This document shows, one piece after another, positions 49,201 through 59,900 of a stretch of DNA of 64,000 bases (the first letter of the stretch is position 1; each line of letters begins with the position of its first letter). The position numbers and the translations under genes are program-made. The stretch covers positions 18,743,844 through 18,807,843 of the forward strand of contig NC_037592.1 of NCBI RefSeq assembly GCF_003073045.1. Reading direction: 5' to 3'. The notes beneath the pieces are model-generated. The model was given only the letters and a program-made list of their open reading frames with translations, did not search any database and was not told the DNA's origin. The stretch is from Pomacea canaliculata (Eukaryota > Mollusca > Gastropoda > Architaenioglossa > Ampullariidae).

Positions 49201-51810
49201 GTCCTGGTCAATGACTTCCATAAGCAATGAGAACTGGTCTGGAAATGACGGGAACCGCATGGACTCGCCAGTCCTGTTCGGACAAAACAAGCCTTTTGAC
49301 GTCTGACACGCACATGCACAACCACACGCGCACCCACACACACACACAAACACCTTGCGAGTATACAATTACAGGAATAATTTTACAAATACAAACATAA
49401 GTGTACACACTATTGTAAATTGTATCATCATACAGAGGTTAGAGATAAAGATTTTCAACGATTATGAATGTGGAACATCATTTCATATTTCACTCCTTCC
49501 ACTTTAAACTAAACACTGAAGAAAAGAAAATAATGCAAGTTGCCGTACGATAAATGTCTCTGGCTTAAAAGTTGGATTTTGTTGAAATATTATTAAGTCT
49601 CCGATGATGTTATATTCTGTGACTTGTGACCCATTGTGTCGACGTGCAAAGTACTCCACGCGCAAAGGAACACTAGTCTGAGGCGTCTGGAAAGGCGACA
49701 TCCAAGATGAATCTGAGGAGTAAAGTTCCAGTGTTAACTGTCAGCGAAAAACTGAAATAAGCCACACTGACATACAGTCACCTATACTGGAATAGGCAAT
49801 GTTTTTGTTTTGTTTTTCCTGTGCACTGCTATAATGTTTTTAACAGAGTAATTAAAATCGTGCCACATCAAAAATTTGAAAAATTCAGACAACTCTATGT
49901 AAAGGACGACTGCGAAGTCAGTAAGAACGATAAAAAAAATAAATAAATAAAACAAACAAACAAACAAACAAACTAGAAGAGAAAGAAATACCTGAAAAGT
50001 AGAAAGTTGCTCGGTTGGTCATGTTAATGCTGTAGTCGTACAGGCATGCACTCCATCTGGTGGCTGGTATGCCACGAACCGTCGTCGTGTTTACCATGAC
50101 AGCCTGAAAGCCATTCAACACAGTCTTCTGAGCGACATTACAAGATCCTGTGTAACAAAGATGATACACATATATACTCCTAAAATCTCTACCGCTCTTC
50201 TGGGAATGCTTGCAAAAAGCGCAGCATACTATTACTACTAACAACAACAACAACAACAACAAACATTTATATGGCGCTTTTCCAGTGATTTGCTCAGAGC
50301 GCTTTACAAAAATGATACACTGGCCCATCCGCTTAAACTGAATCACTAACAACTATGCGCCCAAATTCGAATGTAACAGACACTCTTGTCCTAAAACTTT
50401 CAGCTTTGTTTGTTTTTATAAGCCACGTAGGTTTAGAGTAAGAAAAGTGTGGCAGAAGGAGAGTGACAGCATGGCTTATAGGTAAACAATTTTGATGAGG
50501 AAAATGGATATGACATAAAATGGCAAAGGATGTGCTGTTGTTCCTACATCTTGGCTGGCGGCCATTTGTTGGAAGAGAAAGTTGAAGGATGTCAGGTAGA
50601 AGATGTCTGAGTACGAGTACTGATACCCCACAATACTGTGCACCACTCGACACGTCGGTCCAGAGCTTGCGCCTAAAGGGGAAAAAAGCCAAAAGTTTTG
50701 TGTGAGGGCGTTGCTGTACGCAGTGTACAAAAGACATTTGTTAGCAAGAGGTTCGTAAACAGATTTGTTGATTTGTTTCCGTGTGAGGTTTCTCACGCTA
50801 CGTGACTTGATTGCTCTCTGCACTCACTGGCAAAACTAACGTCCTCCACCGTGACGTCCTGCGTCAGGTCGTTGAACAGAAGCCTGACGTCAGCAGTCAC
50901 GTAAGGAAGGGAGATCACCACAGTCTCCTTTTTAACCTCCCAGCTACGGTAGTTCTTCACGAAGTAGGTGTGTCTGGTACCCAGGTCACTCCATGCGATC
51001 TCTGTCATCCAGTTCTGAACAAGTGGTGTAGGAGGTTCTGAAACTGTCAGAGTAAGTTTGTTTGTAAGGACGTGCAGAGTTTTGTCTCTAAGGATCCAGA
51101 GCAGTCAGCAAAAAAGGAAAAACAAATTTATGAAATGCCTTGTGTATTTTAGTTTTGGTTGTACTGAATGTTGCATACCTTGCATTTTGCTTTGAAGTGA
51201 CCCATAGGTAAAAGGAATTATTTTTTTTTACAGCAGTTGCAAAAACTTTTGGCGAATATTGGTATAGCGTGCGATAAAACTAACAACTAAGGGAAGGCTT
51301 GGCTAGGCTTTAGTTTAGACAAGTGGTACTAACTATTAAAAAACAATTTTATTCCTTCAGATCAAATTTCATTTTAAATGGTGATAAATATTTACATTAA
51401 GCTGGCGCATATTAGTGTACATAACTTTCTTTTGAATTAGACAAATGACATGCTTAACTCACGAGATTTTATTGACAAGATTGATTTTGATGTAAAAATA
51501 AAACAGAACCAAACACGACAGCAAAATAAGAACAAATAAAAGCAATAAAATATTAATTAAATAAACAAACAACACTGCCTATTTCTCTTGACAAGTGCAG
51601 ACTCCTGTCATCCTCTCATTCACACAAGATGGCGCTTCTCGTCAGTCAGACCTGGCGCAATTCTAATATAGTAAATAACTATTGTCTACCTCGCCCGTTG
51701 GATGGTGTGCAGACAGACGTGTCAAAGTCAGTGGCGCTCGACGAAGGGAGAATTAAAGTGGCTAGTGACATCATCCAAAGACAGCACACCGTGTGAGACG
51801 TAGACCCCAT
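43225..51810 (-). CDS. Multi-exon type I membrane protein with duplicated (LolA-like?) modules and Cys/Pro-rich stalk
   Basis: Fifteen exons: 51690-51810, 50828-51037, 50548-50672, 49992-50199, 49549-49712, 49177-49302, 48735-48834, 47883-48043, 47036-47131, 46541-46603, 45786-45915, 45360-45472, 44933-45128, 43698-44411 and 43225-43364; about 890 codons. It starts with a signal peptide (MGSTSHTVCCLWMMSLATLI, cleavage expected after SSSA). Two related modules follow: VRGIPATRW...FYFSDSSW in the first, and FPDQFSLLMEV, IFDFNVGVKYMIDIHLMSC, VRDVECNTW...WYFTSW and FDFATCYD in the second. Then comes a segment with VVVQLASHLEIQPNRFTDVT, a Thr-rich to Cys-Pro-rich stalk (TTTTTTTAKPT, CPPSPRCTCPAPTPCPP), one membrane helix (ALAGGVVTALVVGLLIGFVA) and a 25-residue tail. 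From memory the modules resemble invertebrate LolA-like/DUF7959 proteins of unknown function. Phases agree at every junction except 45360/45128. The stalk exon changes frame once. Confidence 0.72.
43698..44411 (-). other. Thr/Pro/Cys-rich stalk exon with an internal frame change
   Basis: The 5' part (from 44411) reads TTTTTTTAKPTSIVVPTLPP, then CPLPTPCTCP and CPPPPPPCNC. After about 44030 the CP pattern continues only in another frame (SCQPVKPCPPSPRCTCPAP...CSPCPTATGCACPSS), which leads in phase into the membrane exon. The exon is 714 nt, while its phases demand 3n+1, so one base appears to be missing among the C-rich runs near 44010-44070. The repeated CPxPxPCxCP units suggest a rigid, disulfide-rich or O-glycosylated spacer. 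Confidence 0.75.
47246..47340. repeat. (TG)n/(TGCG)n microsatellite
   Basis: About 90 bases of alternating TG with CGTG interruptions, ending in ATATATAT. It lies in the intron upstream of the exon at 47036-47131 and accounts for the long Thr/His-rich shadow frame on the minus strand. Confidence 0.95.
50236..50330 (+). repeat. Interspersed repeat: (AAC)n plus ATTTATATGGCGCTTTTCC core
   Basis: AACAACAACAACAACAAC is followed by ATTTATATGGCGCTTTTCCA, GTGATTTGCTCAGAGCGCTT and TACAAAAATGA. The sequence (AAC)n-ATTTATAT(A/G)GCGCTTTTCC...AGCGCTTTACA is a very common short interspersed repeat in aquatic animal genomes. It lies in an intron of the minus-strand membrane-protein gene. Confidence 0.7.
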
Positions 51811-54800
51811 ACTTCTTACCATCTGCTGGCCTCGAAGGCGCTGCGATGGAAGTCCTGAGGATCAAAACCTTTAAAGAAGAATTTGGCTTACAATGATGCT
51901 GCTGCCTCCATTGATAGTTGTTTTTTTTTGTTGTTGTTGTTGTTGTTGTTTTGTTTTGTTTGTAACGTATCAATCTTGATACGTTTTTAAGTTACATGGG
52001 CCTATTATTGCCTAAGTAATCCAAACAATGGGAAAACTGTCAGTATATGAGTAGTATTACTATGGCATGCACATTGAGCTTTACGCATTTCATAAAGTTA
52101 AGGTAGAAAAATACGTATTATTAACAATGTATACGTCTCTATTGCGGTAATCACGTTTCGTTGTATATATACTATTTTAATAATATGTTACCCTGGAAAA
52201 CAAAAGTTCACCGGAAGCTCATCAGAAATGTGACAATGCACACTAGGAAAAGGTGCAGCGATTGTAGTACATGTATAAGGAAACGGAACAAAGGAGTACT
52301 TCTCCTGAGAATGAGTTTATATATAAACTTGTTGAAATGTTAAGCGTGCTGCTCTCTTCTAAAACTGTGTTATCATTCTTAAAGTTGCGTGCACGGACAG
52401 AGAGAGAGATATACTAAGAACGATGACACCGTATCAACGTTATCCGCCCCTGAACAAGTGTATTATAACAATACTACCTTTATCGTTTACTGATTGCGAT
52501 ACCAGCAATGGAGGTCAGCTATTTCTATTTGTTTGCTTTTTGGTGTATCACATAGACAAACAAGCCATTACACGGATGGCAGAAAATACGATTTGTTGTT
52601 CAACACACAATCTTCAGAATCGACGTTTAAACATACTGAAATTTTGCTTGGTGCTGTCTACCAAGACGATAAACGATAAGAACGTGAGTGATGAATGTCA
52701 GGAGTAAAAAAAATTATTAAAGATGTATAAAAAAAAGCAAGGCAGATTAATAATTGAATACCAATTTATTAGACTCATATAATGTTTTCAAAATTAATTC
52801 ACTTTTTTTTAAAGTACGGTCCGCCGTAGCTGTCAAAGATTTTAAAAAACAAAATTAAAAGCGAATTTAAGTGTTTGCAGTGTATTCGTCAATAAGATCC
52901 AGTTTTCTATAATAGTAAGTCGTGAGATTTTGGCATATTCTACGTATAAACAAGCCTTCTAGTACCCTCTCTCTTTTATTATCAATCACATCAGTCATGT
53001 TAACCACTATCTTTAATCTCTTTCAACACTGTGTAGTACTTTGTGAAGAGCACCCAGATATGTCTTGCCTTGTGATTGTGACTACCTAATTTTGCTGCTA
53101 GGTGAAGTGGATAAATTAGAAAGCGAGAAGCCTGAATATAAAGACAAAACACAAACCTTTCTTGCTGTCTCTTTAACGTTCACATAGCTGATCGGTGAAC
53201 TGATTGTAACAGTGGGAAAAACACTCTGTCACCGACAGTAAGTAAAGAAAGTCACTGAAAACTTCTATCGTGGAGCAGCTATAACCACTAGAAAGCTTGT
53301 GCTTAGCACGAACCTTACTAACCCATATTGGGGCATGATAACGATTTCGATATCATTGTAACAGTGATTGTTTGATTGGTCGTCTTCGACTTCAAGTTCA
53401 ACTTTTTATCGACTTGGATTGCGGGGATCCATAAGTAGAAAGGCTGATATTCAAAATTAAAACAAACGAAAAAGTCCTTTGACAAAGCACAGAAAAACAT
53501 GGATAGAGAAAGCAAACTAGCTATTAGGCACATTAATCTGGGATGGGGGTATCCTGGATAAACTTATAGGGTTAAGGACTCACAGACCCCTCTCAGACCC
53601 CACCAATTTCCCTGTAAAGCTCAAAGGGTTCCATTACATCAGGGGTAAAAGCATAAATTATGAGATACCATAAACTCTTAACAGAGAAGGGATTGGTACA
53701 GACTGATACACGCATGCTTTTGTTGTAGCTTTGCTGTGACTGAGGTAATCAATATTTGCCTCATTTTGAAAAGGTAAAATCTTATTGCACAGAAGCCCCT
53801 AGCAGATTCTCTCTTGTCCTGCTGGTCAAACAATAACAGTAGTGCCAAAAGTCACACACACACACACACACAGCACCCACACTAACATCTTACACAAACA
53901 CATACACAATGACATTGGACCCTAACAACCCACACACACACAGGACACTAAAAAAAAAAATCATTAAAGTACCCACGCTTTGTCAGCTGGAACCCGAGCA
54001 ATTGCCCCAGTCACGGTCTTTTACACACGTGAACAAGCGGAACTCCCCACTACCGATCCACCTACCTTTCGGAGGGCCACATACACCATAACACTTTCCC
54101 TACCTGCATGCATCCTACGCATTGGTAGCATATAATGAGCATACAGCGGCCATGTTTGTGAGGCATCTATCTACTCACATAGAGGTGCTCAAATAACGCG
54201 TCCTGCATTGACCAGCAGACTCATCATTGTCTCATGCTCAAACATAGTCCACTCACAACCACTGGTTTACATGTGCAAAAGCGACACAAAATTTAACAAA
54301 GGACCATTTTTCCCGATACCTCACTGCAGCGATCCCATCTCAGCACCTAAAGTCCACCTGGGTTCTGTTTGAGACATCCGCAAACAAGATTTTTTTTCTT
54401 GATGTATTTTGTTTGTATGCGTTAGGCTTTGTTAGATGGGTTCTTCCGAAAGTTTTTTTTAAAGATGGGTTGAGTGGGGGAGGTTTGTTCCGTCACTCAT
54501 GTGTATTACAGTGTATATAATTGTAAACAACAGTCGTCGATCTTCGGTTCTCAATCACGGGCACGCTGTTTTTTCTCTCTGCATGTGACATCTACAGGCC
54601 GGCTGCTTTGCCATGGTGTAGCCTTAGTTGCTGATGGTGTAATTATACCAATAGTATCCCTCTCTCCTTGTTCCGGTTTGCTCGAGCTTTTCTTTCATAA
54701 GTGTGTGCACATGTAAATTGTATTGAAGTTCTTATGTGATGATCCACGGGTTATTTTTAGCGAGAAAGGGGCTTGTGCTATGTAGTGTCACACTGATATA

Positions 54801-56934
54801 GGAGTTATAGGAGTGTGGGACTACAAACCCTAGCTCACTAGTGCCCCACACTTATTAGTCACCGCCTTTTTCCGGATGAGATGACTAATGCACGGGTACT
54901 GTGACAATTTAATTGTCCTGTGGTGTAGCGAAGGCGTGATGTCTCAGCTGTGACAATCCTGGACAGGTTGTTTCTGGTAGCACAGTGGTATCTTGAGTGC
55001 ACTTTCTCGTGGTACCGCGTATGTAATGTTTTCAATACCCTCCCTCCAGTTTAACCGGTTCCCCGTCCTTCATCTTCATCGCTGTTCGTCCACAGCTTGT
55101 CTCTATAGGGATCGAACCACTCGATCCTGACATGATCGTCTGCCAGGCGGAGTATACTGGTTTGACGACTATATACATACATATCGTAGGAATTAGTGAT
55201 TAAGAGGTCTTTGGGGGGAAAATTTCTAACAAAATATCCGAATCAAGCAGGTCACTTGGTGTAAATAAAGTTTAAAGTTGACGATTGACACAGTGACGCA
55301 CACTGCTGCACCCGATCGATTGATTGTACTCACAAAGTCCCTCCAGACTTCACAAAAATCAGTCCAGTACTAAAATACTTTATAGTTTTATAAACATAAC
55401 TGAGCAACGTCCATGTATATATATAGCAATTCATTCATACACTGGACCTAACTCAGCAATATCATATTCCAGAAAGTTTTTTTCGCCTGAAAGTTTTATA
55501 GTGCACAAGTCGAAGCCGAAGCCGGCCATCCCACGTGTAATAAATACAGCTGACATGTGACGACTGTAATGTGCATTCTTCTGCCTAAAATATGTACAGG
55601 TCTCTGGTGCTTGGTCTGATATACAGCTACAGGTAAACATTAAAATGTGCTCTGCGTTCAAGTTATACACTACAACAGACCAAGAATAATTTCCGTATAC
55701 CCAAACATTGTTCAACAGCTAAGCGTCGGCCTTTCCCTGAAGTTACTGTATGGTTGTAGGTTTACCTTGATGACACAGATACGCGCGTTAGTCACCTTTA
55801 CATAATCCAGGTGTGCGCAGTCTCCCACGCTAAAGAGCTCTCGACGACACGAAAGGTGTAACACCGGGCAGTTTAAATCAAAAGAGGTAAGCCGACAAAC
55901 GTTATTCGTGGTTTAAAATACAGTGGTAATGTCTGAAACGTTTAGAATTTAGAACTTTATTATTGATAATGAGCCCGGTAACATTTAAACTGTTGTTGAC
56001 TCTTTTAACATGGGTTTTCAGGAGAGAAGTGCGAGTTGGTAAAGGCAGTCATAGAAAAATGGGATAATTCGTACAGGTGCTAATAAACAAAAAAAGCAAA
56101 ATAAAGTCTTGTAATCACACTAGTTTACTGCAAAGAAGAGACATCAAACCTATGGAAAATTTTTGTTTCCAAATCAAATTAACTTGGGCTTTTGTTGCTG
56201 CCATGCTATTCTACCAGAACAAGAAGTAGGGCATTTGTAATGTCTCGCATGATGCTATTTTGGTTTGTAATTAAACAGTTGTTAATTATGTTGACTGCGC
56301 TTTTGTCTTAAATGAAAAAAATTATTATTAAAATTTAAAGATGCAGTGAAGCATTTCAAACCAAAGCCATAGCATGTTCTTTTGCATTAGTTTCTGAGAA
56401 TGTAGGAGCATTAGTGTTATTCTGTGGTTTTCATGCAAAATTGTCCCATGTCAGTGACAAAAAAAAACCCCAAAAAAACAAACAAAACCCAACAAAAAAA
56501 CAAACTCAAAATCAACAAGAGAAAATCAGATATATTGATGTTCTTGGTGCCTAAAAATACTGCGATGTCACTTGCTTTGCACCATATATGCTTTTCTATC
56601 AGTGACAGTATAATGTGCTTTTTATTAGTCCTGAACCTGGCTGTTGTTTCATTGCGTTCATTTGACCCCTTGTACCATGAAAACGAATTACTTATCCAAG
56701 TTTATTTTCTAAGAACCTGTATTTTGTTCACTGAACTAAGCAATACTGGATGAGATTCCCTAATGTACCAAGATGTCTCAGCAGGCATTCTTTGGAGCAA
56801 CTTTCCAGGAAGTTACCAACAAAAATTACCAAGAAGTATTCTGTGACCTTTCACATTCTGTCTTCAAAGGCTTCTGTTTGTCCATCATTTAATCAGTATA
56901 ACTATTTGCATAATGTGTTTTTATTGCAGCAGCC
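51811..56934. other. Intergenic region upstream of two divergent membrane-protein genes
   Basis: Both flanking genes are transcribed away from this 5.1-kb region, which must hold both promoters. A GTT run lies at about 51925-51955, CA repeats at about 53850-53875 and 53925-53945. A possible non-coding first exon of the tetraspanin ends near 55887 (AAAAGAG/GTAAGC); this is weak. No coding exon was recognised. Confidence 0.4.
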
Positions 56935-59900
56935 ATGGCTTGTGGACCGAAGATAATCATCACATTTCTTATCATCTTTAATGTTCTTCTTATGGTAAGT
57001 TAGGTGCCATATTATTTATTATACAGGCATGGGACAATAGACATTTAAAGATAAATGTGCTTACATTGATTTTTCTATGATTTTAGTGCAGAATGCAGTC
57101 AAACCTTTATACTTAATCAACAAATTTAAAAAGATCACAAAACTACATGGTTGATGAGTCCAAAGTAAAAGGACATTTTTTTGTAAGCAAGGAATTTGTT
57201 TCGCTATGATGTTTCAATTACTTATGTAAATAATCTTAATACTATAAAGCAAAATAAATGGTTGTAATTAATAATATTTGCATTAACCTTTCGACAAACA
57301 AATGAAAGTATTGTATTACATCTATGTTTGCCATATGAAGATATCCTTGTGTGCCTTAGTAAACTAGATCCCCATACTTCTTTGACAATTTTCATTCTTG
57401 TTATCTACAGCTTGCTGGGCTAGCACTTTTGGGTATTGGAATATGGTCAGTGGTAGATAAAGTCTATATTTCTGATGTCATTGGCAACAACAAGTTTTCA
57501 GCGGCATCATACATGATTATCGTTGGTGGTGCCATCCTTCTTGGCATTGGCATCTTTGGGATCTTCGTTGTGAGATCAGAGAGCAGAGCTCTAGTGATTG
57601 TGGTAAGGGGGAGATTTTCTTCTTAAGGAAGCAAGATTGTGTTAACCTTTCCTTGATTCATTACTGTTTTTTGTCTCTCCAGTACTGTAAAATGTATGTT
57701 GCATTTGTGACGCAGACTGCAAAAAACAAGGGGAGTAGTGGGGGTTTCTTCAAAGAAGTAAAAAACATGCAACACTGAAAGTACTTGCTACTTCCTGCAT
57801 TCTTCCCAGATGATTATTGAAATTCACTCCTTGCTGGATGTCCTAACTTGGCTTTTCAGCCATTTCAAAACCCTTAAATTTTTGTGAATGCCGAATTTCC
57901 AGACATATTCTGTCTCAGAAACTTGTAAATAAAGCAGTGTGGGGATTTTGTGTGTGCATATATTGCTCGATACCTATGCAAATCCATGTCATTTAATGGA
58001 TCCTTACCAACATTTGTAGGAATGACTCTTTTGTCTCTGGGAAGTCATAGACCATTTGTGGTTGGTGTATTTTACCCCAGAACATGCTTTTTTTACCCAT
58101 AAGAAGATTTTAGAAGAGGAAATGTATCTTCACACGAGTAGGATGTCATTTAATGAATCATAGAAGTAGTTGACGGGAATGATGTTAACTTGCTTTTCAC
58201 AGTTTAGCTGTCCATTTTGATGATCTGGCTTTTACAAATAATTTAAAATTTTACTTTGAATCTATGATTGTGAATAGATTTTCTTTTCATCTTTTTTAAA
58301 CTCCTTGTGGTGAATGATTTAGCACCTTTTCATTTACAATCTTTCCCCTTCATTATAAGATGTTCTAAACTAAACTCATTTTATGATTTTACAGTACTTC
58401 ATTTTGCTGATAGTGCTCTTTGTCGGCATTTTATTAGCTGCAATCTTAGCTATAATATTTAAACAAGAGGTGAGTAAATTTTTGAAATACATTTTTAAAT
58501 ACTGTAGTTTATAAAGAAACAGATTTAAAAGCAAATTTTCAGCATGCTTACTTATTTATATACAAATTATTTTATCTTGCATTTCAATTATTATTTTTTT
58601 GCAGAAATTGTATGTCAAACGTTTTAATGTAAAAATCCATTACTGGTTTCTGGAGGATGCAAGAAATTCAGCCAGGAAATATTCTTTACTTGCCATGTTT
58701 CAATCAATGCACTATTTGCAATTTTTCATATGAAAACTGGTTTCCTGGAATTACATTTAAAGGTAATGGGACTTACTATGTGAGACTTAATGCACTTAAA
58801 CTGCTTGCATGCAAATAATCCAGGTGATGATATCTTTGCAGCTGGAGGAAGCAATGATAGATGCTATGCGTCAGTCACTTGTGGGCCAGTATGGAGCAGA
58901 CTCTACAATCACACAGTCATGGGACCGATTGCAACGAGATGTGAGTAGCATCAAGGACATGTATATGTGGATTGCTGTCTGTCTGCCAAGACCAGCGCTT
59001 AGCCTCTTACGAAGTGATCTGCTTTTAGTCTTGGCGAGCCATAACAAAGAATGTGACTAAACCAGAAGCTTTATTGTATCATGCCTCGTTTTAGCTAATC
59101 TGAAATGTGAATAAACCAGAAGCTTTCTCGTCTCATGCCTCGTTTTAGCAGTTAACTGGAAAAAAATTGTCTGCTAGCAGTCCAGGGATATTCGTGGTAG
59201 CATGAATAGGTAAAATGCCTTATTTCCAGACACAATAAAATCATTCATCTAAGTTGTGAACCTGAATCTGCATTTTAATTAGGTCTGTTGTTTATGGTGC
59301 TTTTTTTTTTTTAATTGTTTTTTCAGAAAATTTCATCAGTATTATGTTTATGAACCTATGTGTTTGTTTATGCAAATAGCTTATTTTATTGTGGTCTAAC
59401 AAAAGCAATGCACAGTTAACAAAAATTCAGTAATTATTTAACAGAGACCAGCTGGTGCTTTTTATGATGCAAAATATCTTAGATTTTATCATTAGCTTGC
59501 CTGCACACAAGCAAATCACTCACATTAAATTTGATTGGGTTTTCAGTTGCGATGTTGTGCTGTACGGGCTGAGCGTGGATCTGAAGGGGGAACCACTCAA
59601 GACATGGAGACCATTCGGCAAGACTCCTGGCCTCTCTATAAGAAGACCCGTTGGTACCAAAATGCTCGAGGCCAGGACTGTGAGTACTCTTGTATACCTT
59701 GTATATCGATACCTTAACCCACAAGTGTTGTATTGAGCTTGACACTTTTGTACAAGAGAGCTTTTCTAAAGAATGGCAACCAATGTTGTGGCAGGACATG
59801 AAAGTGTAAATGAATAAAGTGAGATAAATATCAAAGTGAAATTTTTTGTAAAATATTTGCCAGTGAAGATATTTCATTTTATTGTAGTCACGGCTGGAAT

